Assembly: GCF_963678975.1 (NCBI RefSeq)
Contig: NC_089280.1
Coordinates: forward strand, 31,266,603 to 31,330,602
Direction of reading: 5' to 3'
Source: Dysidea avara
Taxonomy: Eukaryota > Porifera > Demospongiae > Dictyoceratida > Dysideidae
DNA: 64,000 nt
Part shown: piece after piece, positions 46,801 to 61,800 of the stretch
Position numbering within the stretch: the stretch's first letter is position 1
How the letters are laid out: each line of letters starts with the position of its first letter
The notes under the pieces: generated by a model
Seen by the model: only the letters and a program-made list of their open reading frames with translations
Database searches by the model: none
Told to the model about the DNA's origin: nothing
Translations under genes and position numbers: made by a program

Positions 46801-49800
46801 TCCAGGACAACAGCATAATTATGAAACAAATAGTTACTACAACACAGAAGGCTTACTGTTGTACTGTCTACACTGATATACCATAATTTAAAAACATAAC
46901 AGGTAGGCATTAAATACAATACACTTAACATCTGGGTACTAGGAAAAAATCACTAACATCACAACATGTAAACTGACCTAGAAATTAACACCCTTGATGC
47001 CACTACAGTCTACACTGGATATTTGTTTGAACCCATCAACACTATACCCGATACATCTGAGTAGACTGACCTGCAAATTCACATCACTAGTATACAGTGA
47101 TAATTGATAGCTACAAAAACAACAATTGCAATAATACAATTCTTCTGTACGTCAACTGACCTGAAATTCATGATACTCGATACCGAGACCTGTAAAAGAA
47201 TAAGCAGGCACTGAAGTCAACCTTAAATTAAACACACATGCAAACTGACCTGGAACATCGGTTGCAACACCAAAGACACCTGTTTCGATATCTGACGAAA
47301 CAATCCAGCAGGCACTGAATTAAAAAGAGAATGTGCAAAAAATCAATATGCCAGGCTGTACCAATAAAGGATGGATAATCAAAATGAACTAAAAAAAAAT
47401 ATATCCCATATGCAGGTTAAGTGAGTAACATAACTGTTGGGTAAGCATGTAAACCAGAACATTAGGTCATTGGTCAAACAAAAGTACGCTATCACAAACT
47501 GGTCACTGATAATTGATAACTACAAAAAGAACAATTGCAATAATACAATTCCTCTGAACGTTAACTGACCTGAAATTCATGACACCTGTATCTTTGTTCT
47601 TGCATGGTCTCAACTTACATATGTACCATGATCACATTCAACTGCTAGTGGATAAACCAGTATGACCAGATGGCCTGCAAAAACCAACAAGCAGGTGTTA
47701 AATACAATACACCTAAAGCCTGAAATATGAAAAATATTATATAAGCATTATTCCACACTGATATAGTAATAGATTATAGGACATTGTGGAACTTGCCTAA
47801 ACGTGTAAACTTGAACACGAGGACAACTGCATAATCTGGACACTTGGAATTATCCAATACCTGATGAACAAGTTAGTACTAATGACATTCACTTCAACAT
47901 TTTATCCCAGCTGGGTGAATCTCTTGTAACTGAGTAAAAAGGTGTTTATTTTTCACCTGCAATCAAAGTTCTACATTTCGATCTGTGGTTGAGTGTACAT
48001 AAACTGACCAGGAAAATCAGTATGCCATAGCTGGGGTATGGAAATGGTTCCTTTCCTTCTGTTGTGACATTACTTACAGCTGACTGGTAAATGATCATCG
48101 ATGTCCCCGTGGACCCCAACAATGAGTATATCAATAACTTCACAAGTTGGAATGAATTTCCTTTCAACATGTGGTGGAATGAATTTCCTTTCAGCATCTG
48201 GTGGACAGGTCCATAAACCCTATCGCACAAGCACGGTGAATCAGTGTGTGGCGATGTGACACGTTACACAAACTTCACTCCTCGTTTCGTTAGCATTCAA
48301 GACCGGCATATATCATAGAGTACCTCGATCAGTATTCTTGACTCTTACTTCTTCAAGCGTTGCTCAAGCGATGTAGTTTCTCACGAGGGGTTCGAGTTTC
48401 TCATTAAAGTCGAGCCGATTAAAGTACGTCTCACCATCTAGTTACATTCTTAAACCATTTTTTTTTTCAATTTAAAACCACGTATCACGAGTGTCCGCTT
48501 CAGGTAATTAGGAACTTTCCACGAGATTTCCCCTATATAGATCACGTGTTAGTTGTGAATCCGGTGGATTCTGGTGGTATACATGGTTCAACAATGCGGT
48601 AAGTGTACATGTGCTGTCAATAATTGTTTGTGCACTGCTAAACTAAGCTATTTTTGTGTGATAAGCATGCTTGAGGAAGGGTCTGGGGGACGACACTAAT
48701 GTTTTGACAGCAGTTGATGATGGCCAGGAAAAGAACTGCGAGAAGAACTACTGTGATAGTGTGATAGTAGGGAAAAATTCCCACCCCTATAGCTCTGCCT
48801 AGGGGCATTATCTACAGCTACTGTATTATGTTGCCGATATGTACATCCGGGCCAAGAATAAAGGTGAAAGTGGTAGTAAGGTTCAATCCTATTATTCTGC
48901 TGAACAGGCAAGGGAGTCTGGGACTCTGGAGGCATGCTCCCTCAGGAAAGTATAAGTACTACAACTTTTTTGTTTTAATTGCTTCATCAAGTATAAAAAT
49001 TTCAGTCAAAAGGTGATGATCGAGGCTCTGGTCTTATGCACTGGTTGGAGTGGTTGTATCGATACTGCACTGTGGCAACCTTGAGGGGTTAGTGCTGGCA
49101 TTATCCTTGGAAATACTATTCCATCTCCCCGAGTCTTGATGATTGAGTCCTCCATTCCTTTCTCTGCTGCTCCAATCCTGAAGTTGTGACCACAGTCAAA
49201 AGGTGACAATCGAGGCTCTGGTCTTGCATCTATACTGTACTGCAACACCCTTGAGGGGTTAGTACCGGCATTGTCCATCGCAATACTGTTCCATCTCCCA
49301 TATACAAGTCTTGATGGTTGAGTCCTCTATTCCTTTCTCTGCTGCTCTAATCCTGAAGTTGTGACCAAAATAATAAAAAATGGTTATAACATGATAAATG
49401 ATTATGGTGATAACAATTACAAATGTATTTATAGCTGTGTAGCAACTGTAAACTAATTAGTCACTTGCAAGTTTAATTAGGTGTCTGAAGCATTTAACAT
49501 GCACAGATACGAGATATATTCGTCACATGCAGGCAGTAAAGATAGATTTACTCTAATAGAACAGTCATACTACACCGTAAATTGTGACTGGGCCTGCAAA
49601 AATAGGGCATGTGGGCACATGATTTTTGCATACTTTTTAAAACTTCCATCACTGATAACTTTTTATACCATTATGCTATGGCAATGCAATTTTCAGCTCT
49701 TATGAGGCATTTAAATGGCTTTATATGGAAAGTTACAGAATGAAAATATTCTGTTCCAATACTGAATTACGACCTGTAGTGTGACGGGGTGTAGTATGTG

Positions 49801-52800
49801 CCCACATGTCCTGTTTTCGCAGACCCGGTCACAATTCATACTTCCGAATTTACGGTGTTATGAAACAATCATTATTATGTATGGATTTTACTGACTCTCC
49901 AAGATAATATTCTGCATTAATGTTAATTGCTCATTTCCAAAAAAAAATTACCTTTTAAACCAAATGTAGAGTCTATCACTGACAAAAATGAGTGATATCC
50001 ACCCCAAAAACACCTTCGCTGTAAAAAAGGCGCGCCCAAGAAACTACAAGTACCTGGAACACAATGTAAAAAAACAAAAAGAAAACAGCTCAGCTGAAGT
50101 GAAAAGTAACTGGTAATTTAATGAGCTGATATCTGAAGCGGCCAAGAATACAATTACTAAAGTTTAATCCATACAAGAACACCTTGGCTATAAAACAGGT
50201 GTGTACATGAAAGTAACTGGCAACTGAAATGGCTGATATCTGAAGCGGCCAAGAATGAATGGTCATATACAACTAATTCAAAAATTTAACACTGAACCTT
50301 TATAATTCAGCTGTGTTCTATATTCACTCTTGCTGCATCGTAAAGTAATTTCTTTTAACTCTAATTGGCTGATAATTTGGCCGCCTTTTTTTGCTCTATT
50401 ATATACTGACTATTAAAAAAGGCGGCCAAATTACCAGCCAATTAGAGTTAAAAGAAATTACTTTACGATGCAGCAAGAGTGAATATAGAACACAGCTGAA
50501 TTATAAAGGTTCAGTGTTAAATTTTTGAATTAGTTGTATATGACCATTCATTCTTGGCAGCTTCAGATATCAGCCATTTCAGTTGCCAGTTACTTTCATG
50601 TACACACCTGTTTTATAGCCAAGGTGTTCTTGCATGGATTAAACTTTAGTAATTGTATTCTTGGCCGCTTCAGATATCAGCTCTTTAAGTTACCAGTTAC
50701 TTTTCACTTCAGCTGAGCTGTTTTCTTTTTGTTTTTTTACATTGGGTTCCAGGTACTTATAGTTTCTTGGGCGCGCCTTTTTTACAGCGAAGGTGTTTTT
50801 GGGGTGGATACTATGTACTTGTACAGATTGATAGGTCTCAATTTAGCAAACAAACAAACAAACAGATTCGCACTCTAAGCTTGATTTTGTATGGTTCAAC
50901 TGCTATTCAGCTCAAAAGGCAAAAGCTCTTAGCTATTACCACATCTATGTGATTATAAGCCTTTTCCATAATGCTGTCAGAACAAAAAATGGCGACCTCT
51001 ATTTGGGGACTCTAATGTTTTCAAGTACAGGTGATGTTGGGCGACAAATAAAGATTGATCGTTTGTGTGATCCAGGAAGAAGATATCAAGCTAAAACTAA
51101 CAGGTATGGATATAATGCAGCAGAATAAAATGGTTTAAGAGGGGTTTTGAAGATTACGGCTGATTTTAAAGGTTGAGTAGAAATAACATTCCTTTATATG
51201 CGTTGTAACCATACCTGGTAACTTGGCTTCAATGTCATCCTTTATTAACAATTAAATAGTTCACGAAAAACTTATGGTCATAGGACGCAATACTCGAAAA
51301 TATAAGAGTACCCCAAATAGAAAACTGATGTGATGTCCTTATGGAAAAGGCTTATTGGAGAGGCATATTATAATCATGTGAAGCAGGCAAAGTTTTTCCA
51401 GGCTTTTAAACTATTGCTCTAAATTTAGTTTTTTGTATACCTGCCAGCACAGAATAGTTAGTAAAACTCCTTGGATGCTCTGTAAAAATTAACATAGAGT
51501 AGTTTGACAGTTTATAATGCTGAAACACTACAAAGCAACAAGAAGTGATAAAGTGTTGTGTGAAATTAGCACAATTGTCCAAGTGAGTCTGGAGATACAG
51601 GTAAACCCCATGTGACTGGGTCTGGGAAAACTGGTCTTATTGCCAATGACAGCAGATTTGATTTTTCACCAAGAACACAAATAAAAGCTACATGAATAGC
51701 TATCAAATTTCATAATCAAAATCAGCTACGCTTGAGTGGTCTGCTTTTGCTGGCTGCGTTTCCCAAGCACAGTGCATGGCAACGGTCTGAGGCCCCAATG
51801 GAGCTTTGGCCAGCCTCAGGGGTGTAGCCAGGATTTTTTGAAGGGGGGTTCCAGCACCAGCATTGAGTTACTAGAAGCAGGAGTCTGGGGGCGCAGCCCC
51901 CAGCCACTGAGAGACTTTCAATATTTTAATAAATCAAAACTCAGCAAATTGCTATATTTTATGCAAAAAGTACATTAATTATGATGCATTAAGTGCCCCT
52001 GGGATGAAGGTAGTACTAGATAAAGTCACTTAGTGGAAACAGACAGCATAACATATAGAGACGCATATAGTAATCTGTAAGTGATGGTTATATCTCACTG
52101 TGGTATAGAAGCCATGAATCCACTGATACAAATGACAATCAAAACAATATAACGGCTATACAAATATGCATAGCATGAATTCATTTTGCCTAACACAAGT
52201 GATAAATTACTGGACCGGAGCTCTGTATCTTTAAACACTGCACACCAAAGCTATAGCAGTATAAGGTCATGCTAAGTTTTGCATTTAATGTTGGAATGTC
52301 TGAAAAACTTTATAATATTATGGACAGTATTATGTATTTACATGCATGTTCTATTAGAGTATACCTGACTGCTCTATTAGAGTATATACCTGACTGCTCT
52401 ATTAGAGTATATCGATCTTTTTAACAAGTTTTGAAGAGGGCTAATGTTACCTCTGTAAATCCTTCCCTGAGAGATGAATGTAAGTTTTATCAATTGTTGT
52501 GCTGTGTCATTACACTATATTGCTCACTCATTTTGTCCTGCCACACTAAATGGTGTGTTAGGATCCTGCTTGCAGAAGTCTAAATTTTACAGGGGGGGTT
52601 CCTGAACCCCCCGGAACCCCCCCTCCCTACGCCCCTGAGCCTGGGGATGGCTGTGTGTGGCTGTAAAGCTCTGTGGTGTTGAATAAAGACCTGTGCTGTA
52701 AATGTCCTTTCATTTTAGCCAGTTTTGATACCTGAATGACTCATATCTTGGCTTAATTCATTCATACGCCTTCCTCCATTGGTGAACTACAATACACTGA

Positions 52801-55800
52801 ATACTTAAAACTGGAATTTCTTGACACTTTTAATAAATAGGTGATAAGACTGGTTTTCCCAGACTGGGTCACATATAATGCAGCTGTTAGTTATTCATTA
52901 TAATTCAATTTGTAAGTGATAATTAATAAAGATACGTATGGTGCATAAATTTGATGTGACTTGGTTTATGAAGCGTGTTTAAGCAAACAACTATGTAAGT
53001 ATACAGTGATTTATTGTTTAATGACTTTTCCTATTGAATAAGAGTTTGTTTAGCTCATGTGGATGAATCAGAAAGGTTTAAACATGACTTGTTTACCTAC
53101 ATGTATATACGAGTCCTGATCTAGACTATGCATATGTGCATTCCACACTCCACCTTCTAGTGCATAATTTTGTTAATATAGGTTTGCATCCTAATGCATG
53201 TGTAGTGATTTCTAATCCTTTAATACACCTTCAAACAAGCAATCAAACGTTGTCCATGAAGTGTATACCAGATACTAAAAGTGTTAATTACACTTGGGAG
53301 AAGAAATGCAGTACTCTTCCTTCAAGAGCACAAAGAGTTAACACATCTAATCTGATCATTGTTAACATTAAACCAGAAGACTCTGGAGAGTATCGATGTG
53401 TAATAAGCAACTCTACTGGGAGATTATTTTCTAAATACGAATCAGTTGCTGTGAAAGGTAAAAGTTTTAAAGTACAGTACATATGTATTAATAATGTCTT
53501 GTTAGCAATCTTAAACCTTGCTGTACTATTGTAAAAATAGATTTTCCAATCCTTTGTAATATTATGTATATATGTACATGCATACATATGTGTACATGCA
53601 TACATATGTGACATTTGCTTCAATATGATCAAATTATATAATTATCAGAAATGTTCTGTTCTTAAAGAAATTTTTGAGATGTGTACTGTATTATATGATT
53701 GCTTTACAATTACTAAGAAATGAAGTTTGTGTTTTACTTTATTCTTTAGTAATTCCACCTAAAGTTGTGCGGCAGCCTTTTTCTGTAGTTGCCAACTTTT
53801 CATCAATGATTATATTCAAGTGCAATGGCAAGGGATATGGACAGAAACAAGTGACATGGCATAAAGATGGTTTATTACGATTACCAACTACTGCTGTTAC
53901 AAGTGTATCTGAGTCATCAAATGAAATTATTGGCACACTAAAGGTTTATGAGGTCATTGGACACTACAAAGGATACTATTACTGTAGCATCAGCAATACT
54001 GCTGGAAGAGTAAATTCCATACGTGCATACTTGAACATAACTGGTATGGTTTCTTAATGTGAAACATTTTATTATAAATTTTATTCCAATTTTTAGTGCC
54101 TCGTCCTGAAATTGTAAGGCCCCCACACCGAATCAGTTTGCGACCCGGTAATTCAGCTTTCTTTGAATGTTTAGCTTGGAGCTACAGTGGACTAGTCTAT
54201 GACTGGTACAAGAGAAGTACTAATATTTCCACCAATGCAGTTATCTCACACAATAGATGGTCAGAGGATGGTAGTTGTATTAGTACCATTTACACACTGA
54301 GCATTTCCAATGTACAACTATCAGATGAGGGTTTGTACTGTTGTGTGGCCACCAATGATTATGGGAGTGTGGAGGAGTGTGCTTGGCTGGAAGTAAATAG
54401 TAAGTTAATTGATAGCATTACAAATGTGTAAAAACTTTATTTTATGTTTCCTGTTAAATCACACACTTGTCTGTTGAGTAGCAGTATTGGCTCTCATGGC
54501 TGCACAACACGCTCAGTAGTGCCAGTTCAGAAACAAACCATGAAAATTTCTCATGATGAAACACTATAATGCATGCCAAATTCTTTGAGATACCTGCCTG
54601 TATCATTTTCATGTTTTTCTTGTTCATTGTGCAACACACAAATAGCTTGCACGTGCTTTTCCATTTTACTTTAAACATGAGGAGTTATGCGCTACATATG
54701 TAACATCCACTTTTTGGGTTATAGCATTAGTGAGTTACATATTATTTTTTTTACATTTTTTGTAAAGTAACAGTATAAACTTTGTTTTTATGCCTACTAC
54801 ATGCACAGACACCATTTAGAGAGATTTTATAGAGCTTGGTAACTATAAAGGTACAAATGTTTCTGGGACTACAGGCAATGTGTAGAGAGCTTGGGTACAA
54901 ACGTTTCTTAACTTAAAGTGGAATGAAACTTTGATATAAGATGAAGAAGTTGCAACACAAAGGAAAACAAACTTGTAATAAAAATGTGATTGAGATGTGT
55001 TAATAGGACAGTCACAGCAAGTGGCACAATTGTCTAAAACAAAAAAAAACCAAGACCTTCATAACTAACACCAAAGGTTGTAACTGTTGAACCACTGCTA
55101 TGAATTCAAAAAAAAAAAAACTACCATTGGAATTAACTGCATGAGAAGTTATGCTGTTTTAAGGAGTGGTTGAATGTGTGATGCAAAGCTAACATGATTG
55201 TCTAGTGGTTGTGTTTTGTACTGTGTTTATTGTTGTGTGTGTGCTCTGGTAGGGAAGAATGGATTTTGCTGACTACCATAAAGTTAAACTAAAAATCAAT
55301 CAATCAATCAAGCTGTGTGGCTCCTTAGGTATTTGCCTAGGCTATAGATTATCTATGGATCAAGTCAACATCTGGTCTGGCATTTATTCTGCATTCAACA
55401 GAGTTTTGGTGTTATGTTTCTAGCTGACTCCTAGCTACACAGATTTTTGGTAGCCTTTCTTGCAGATCCCTAGTGGAATAGTTATATACATCATCTATTG
55501 ACCTTTTTGTTTCTTGTCTAGGAGAATATACAATTTCCTTTATGCAAGTAGCTATGATGCTCATTGCTTTAGGTTATGTTAATAACCCTATAATGTATGT
55601 GGGCTGAGTAACTTTTGAGCTGGGCTATTGTGTCAGTTCATATACAATGCTGTTATGATGTTATACTTGCTTATATACAATGTCATATGTTAGTGTAAAA
55701 CCTTGAAAATATTATAACTTAACTGAAACTACTGCAATTATTTTTATAGCTACTGCAAACATTACTTGTCATCCATCATCCAGTATATACAGAGCAATGG

Positions 55801-58800
55801 AAGAGAAATTGAGTGCATTAAAGTGTGAGGCTGAAGGAATGCATCCTATTTCTTACAAGTGGGAGAAGTACCAATCATCCAATGATAGCTGGATAAGACC
55901 TTCTGATAGAGCTGTTAATATCACATCAACTAAACTGATATTTACTGTGATCATGGAAGAGGATGAAGGTATCTATCATTGTGTTGTTACCAATGATGAT
56001 GGAAGTGTGGTGTCTGATAATGCTACCATCACTGTGTATGGTGAGTGTGTAAAGTATTGATACATATACACATTACCTGTAGTCCTGTTCACTATGGCTA
56101 TAGTGTATTACAGTGTATGTTAACTTCATGCTATAGCATGGCACAGGGCATCCCCAGTAGTGTGCTTTTGTGTGATTAACGATCTTTCAGTCCATCAAGA
56201 CTCGTGGTAGTGAGTCTCACAGCTAAGAAAATACAAACCACATACCACAAACAAAACTGTGCAGCTTATTATATCTAGGTATCTACAGTTGTGAAATCTT
56301 CTTGTCATTCAAAAGGGCTTAACTCAAAAGTCTGATTAGTTAATAGAGTATCCATGTCATTATCATGTAATGTTCCAGTTGCATTCATATATGTGGATAT
56401 GCACAAGTGTAGAGTCAGTAATTATGTGCAAAGTGTAGAAATCACAATTTCTTAAGCACCATCAGCCTGTTACTGTTTCAAGTGAATCCTTGCTAAAACC
56501 AATCAGAATTTGCACAAGCTTCAAAAACATTGTCTTTGTTACTACTTAACATTTTTTCAACTATTCAATGTACATACGTAAATCTTTCCTCACTAACAAG
56601 ATACGTTGTTATAATATCGATCCTCTGTGTGCCATTACTCAGCATCCTAGTTCTCTGAAATCAAATAAAAATGTGTGGATGATGTAACATGATGTCTCGT
56701 TTGAAAAATATACATGCCTTTTTGTGACAAAATACTACATATAAAATACTGTAGTGCTGCAGTCACTTACGCATACAACAGTCAGGAAATACTGATAACA
56801 CTTAACTAAATTTTGAGCATAATCTGAAAACATGATTTTGTGTATAGTATACACTTGATTTTTGAGCACTGCTCAAAGTACAATGGTAAAAATTTGAGCA
56901 TAATAGGCAGGGGCTTATGCATTAAAGACTGTGTTGTAATTTATCCAATTGAAAATGCGAAGGAAGTAACTTCTGCACCAAAATTATATTTAACAGCCAA
57001 AGTAATGAATTTTCTTATCTTGTAGATGGCTAGGAGCAGCAAGGGTCATATCTAATTGAAAGGAGGTAAAACAAACTTTAATGTATCTAAAATGGACAGC
57101 TACATAAAGACTGGAGTTAGTGCATGAAACGTGATTTACAAGCATAAAATAGGTGATAACATTTCTTTGGTTGTACTATTTTTCTCTCAAATGTTAATTC
57201 TCTGGTGGAACTTCCCAGGGGTGGAGAACAGTACTCCAAGCTGGGGTGGGTAGTCTAATGGGGTTGCTGTCATTTAGGAAGTATCTAACTGTACCTTAGT
57301 GTGTAAAGTAAGCTAGCATGCAAATTGTAGAGGTGTTTGGGGGTATGACCCCTTAGAAAAATTTGAATTTAAATGCTTTGAGATTTTGTATATTTTAGTG
57401 GTGCATGTATACTTGAATAGGTAAGTATGCTTTAATATGGCAAACACTACTATAGAATACTAGTTAACATCAGTAAAAGAAAAGGCTTCGAAATAGGCCT
57501 GCACGCTTGATTACGCTACGTGTGTTTTAAAATGCAGGCAAATTTGCATAGCAGAACCTACTTCTATTTCCACTGAATGTGCTGGTAGGGTAGTTAGGTG
57601 ACTGCTTCATTTAATAGTTATACCATGGCAATGAGGGATTTGCCTGGTATATATGCCCAAGCCCGAGGGCCGCAAGCCCGAGGGTGTGGGCATATAATAT
57701 ATCAGGCAAATCCCGAGTGGCCATGGTATAAGTAATATATACTACTCTGGTATGCTCACCTAATAGGTGAAGAAAGACAAACCTGCATTCACCACATTGC
57801 TTTTATACAGAGGTTTGCAGACATCGATTGTGGGTTTAAATTGTGGGCACAAAAAAGAAATGATTGTGGGTTTCATTGGTTGTAGTGATACCATTTTAAA
57901 CCAAATAACCACTTTTTGGATGAATAAAGTAACCTAAGGTGCTAAGATAAACACTTAGACATATAGGTTGGGAATGTTTGAGGCATCTTTTCATGCATTT
58001 GAAATGCAGTTGAAATGTATTGTGTAGAAAAACAATTCCCACATTGCTAAGACAATTGTTTAGTGATACCTAGTAACTGAACTATGCAATGCTGACTCAC
58101 TCAATTCATTTTGCTTCACAACAATGCCCCTAACTAAACCATCTTGTTTAACTCAAACCCACAGTGCAAAACTTTAAGCAGCTCTATTCAAACCCACAAT
58201 GCAAAACTTTAAGCAGCTCTATATAAATAATCAAAGGGAACTGATGCTTTGTAACTGCAGTTGTGGTCAGTGCAATGTGTGATATATAGCCCTGTGGTTT
58301 CCTTTGATCTGAGGTGTCAAATGGTATATTAGAGTATCATGACTATCAATACTGGTTTAGATAGAACTTCACTGTTGCATAAACTGTAGGATAAATTCTG
58401 CTATACCAATTAATACGAAGTGATAAGTAAAATAGAATTGCAGCAGTTATGTACTTTAGCTTCTGAACATGGAAGTGAGGGGGCACTGTTCAAAATGGAA
58501 GTGCAGTTGCCTCTTCTACCATACCCCATGTTCTTTGTAATTTCTATACAGTAAACTGTTGTTTTTTTTAAATTAAAAAAAAATTTTAAGTCAAGAAATT
58601 AGTACTGTGGAACATTTTTTTTGTATACAGGACCTCCTACCATCAATTTTATAAGCAATCCTCAACTAACAGTTGAGGGAAACAAGACAAATCTAACATG
58701 TAATGCTACTAATGATGAGGATGCTGTAGATTCTTTAGAAATACTCTGGTACAAAACTAAAGATAAGGTCACAATAACAGGACAACAAGATGTGGCAGGG

Positions 58801-61800
58801 AAGAGTAAAATTACCAACTTGACTACTGAACTACAATCAACAATATCATTTGATCCCATAAGTCACAATGATGATGGAGAGTACACGTGTAGAGCATTTA
58901 ATCATCCTCAATCCTACAATGAGGCAAAGACTAATGTGACTGTTGAATGTAAGGAAATCTACTGTTTATTTTCTATGTGCTTCAGCACTATAATAGTAAA
59001 CTATCCTATCTAAACAGGTTATCAAATATTGGAGGTCCCACTGTAAAAACAAGTAACAATCGTTACATTAGTTCAATCATACTGTGAAGTTAGTACATGC
59101 AATTATTTCATATTCTTTGTACATACATTTCTATCCTAATTATTTGGCTCATCCCTTGATTCTAGCCCTATAAACCATAAATAAAACCATTAACTTTTGA
59201 TAAAAGCACCAAACCTTTATGCAATTATTAGTGATTTTGGAAGGGGAGGCATATGAACAGTCCTTTGCAACCCTTTTTTGGACTTGGTCAATAAAATTAT
59301 TTGTTTACAAAGAAAACAACTAGTTTAATGGTTTATAAAGAAAACAACTAGTTTAATGGTTGGATTTAGTATTAATACAGTACATGGACTGCAGCTGCAG
59401 TCCCGAAAAGCTATCACTCAGTAAACAAAATTACTATGATGCCATTTAAAAAATGTTTTATTAAGGTTTGAATTTTCAGCTCTGTTAGTATCTTGAACAA
59501 TGATCGTCTGTGTATAACAAAAGTTATGAATGATGAAGTTTTAGTTGACATAAAGTCACTGAAATATCTTTGTTTATGTACCAAACAACAATTAAGTTAT
59601 TTCTGCAGTACTGATTAAATTTGATCAACAATGTAAAGATTTATGCATTTACAACAGTATTTCAATAATTTTATGCCTGAAATTGTAACTTCACCATTCA
59701 TTAATGTGTTCAATAAAGAAACATGGGGCTGCCCCCATGGGGCTGCCCCCCCCAGACCCCTGTTCCATATGCCTACTACTCTGCTGCACCCCCTTGTCGA
59801 ACTCTGGATCCACCCCTGTATCAGACTTATCCTTGTATATCATACTACAGAACTGAATTGATTGGAAATGCAAAAGTATAATAAAAACTGGTTTTGTTTA
59901 CTTCCAAGTTAAGAAAACAATTTGTTTTATATAACCTTTTAATGCTATTATGTTACAGTGCAGACTCTCACTGTTTCAGCCATTAAACTAACAAGTTGTT
60001 GATTGTAATCAAAATGCTTTTATTGACTAAGCCCAAAAAAGAGGGTTCCAAAGGGCCTTTTACATTCCTTCCTTTCTACGCAAACACTGTTCTCATAAAA
60101 AATATGGTCAAAAATTGAACGAATATATCTGTAAATTATAGGATCTTATATGTAGATGCTGCACTACATGTATGCCTAGATCTGTCTAGTTTTTCTTTCA
60201 AGTTGTATTAGAGACATTTAAATATACTAACTATTTTATTAAAGTATTTTTAAATCAGTAATTGAATTATTTGCAAGGTACATGCTAATATTGTTGTGGC
60301 ATAATGAAAATAGTATATGATAGCATCAAGTCTGTAGTGCTTTGATTCATGTTTGCCTACCTGTCAGTTTGACTGCATTCACTGTGTTCAAGTTGACTGG
60401 CATGCAAAAAATTCTTCATTTTAAGCTTAATATTGCAAATATAAAAAAATTGAAATTTGAGCAAGAGTCATAGAAAGGCCTGCATCAAATATGCTAGCAT
60501 AATGAAAAGCATAATAGGCTGGAGTGACATGCCAGCATAATGCTAGCATATTAAGTGGATATTTTAAACTATGGGGCTTAAATGCATGAAAATAGATTGA
60601 TACTTCCTAATAGAGCAGTCAGTGGAAACTGCAATAAAGCAATCAAATACATTGTACATAGCTGCTTAGATCAATACTCTAGAACAGTCAGTTTGTAGTA
60701 AAATACTCTAACAGAGCATCAGGGGCGAATGCAGGAATTTTGAAAAGGGGTTTCCACTGCAGCTAATTTTAAGTGACTGTTATATTAGAGTAGTTTATAT
60801 TGCCTGACTGCTTTGATTAGAGTATCTCAATCTTTTCACCAATATCATAATTCAGAGAAATGATATAATAGTCTCATGTAGGGTTGGGCGATATTGAATT
60901 TGTGACATGCGATTATTGCATGAGTCATTTAATGCAATTATTGCAATATTGCATGTGAAAATTGAAATACAACAACATAGTCTGAAAAGTCCATATGATT
61001 GCTTGTTTTCACTGAGAATTAGTTTACAAGCACAACTTCTTTGCTAACAAGTTAACCAATTGACATAGTTAGCAATAATATGCATGAACTGTATCAAATA
61101 TGAGTCCTAGAAGAGGCACGAAATGGATGATCAATGTGATAATTATTGCAAAATGTGATAATATTGCAAAGGAAGAATACATGCGATAATGGTATTGTGA
61201 GTGAGCACTTGCTTAGACGATATTGGCGATTTATTGAAATATTGCCCAACCCTAGTCTCGTGTAGCCAGACGCTTTTCTTTATTTTGTGTGGGGGCGGGA
61301 AAGAAAAGGGTCTGGTGAACATAGTATAGCATCGTCGTTGGGCTATCCCAAGATTGTGGGTATTCTACTGCGCAGTTTCCGGACTGTTAATTGGTACAAA
61401 TGATGTGATTTGCTAATATTTGCATCATTTGCATCCTGTTACCATAGCTACTGCTGAAATATCTATGGTAACAGGACGCAAATGCAGCAGACCACAATCC
61501 AGAAGCTGCGCATGCACAGTAGAATCCTTATAATCTCGGGATAGCCCAACGACGATGCTATACTATGTTCACCAGACCCTTTTCTTTCCCCGCCCCCACA
61601 CAAAAGAAGGAAAAGGGTCTGGCTACACGAGACTAATGCTATAAGTGTTGCTATCATGTGAGAAACTACTATTCAGATAAAAGTTTACGATGTGTCCTGT
61701 TCCGTGATAGATTCCACATTCTGGAAACCTAAAGTTTCAAATTTTAAATGTTCAAGTAGTGTGTAAAATCCAAAAGGGTTTCCTGAAACCCCTGGAAACC

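Noticed and set aside
51722-51907. A minus-strand frame beginning MAGGCAPRLLLL
   Set aside because: It lies across the end of a hAT-like MITE; such frames are typical by-products of these ends.
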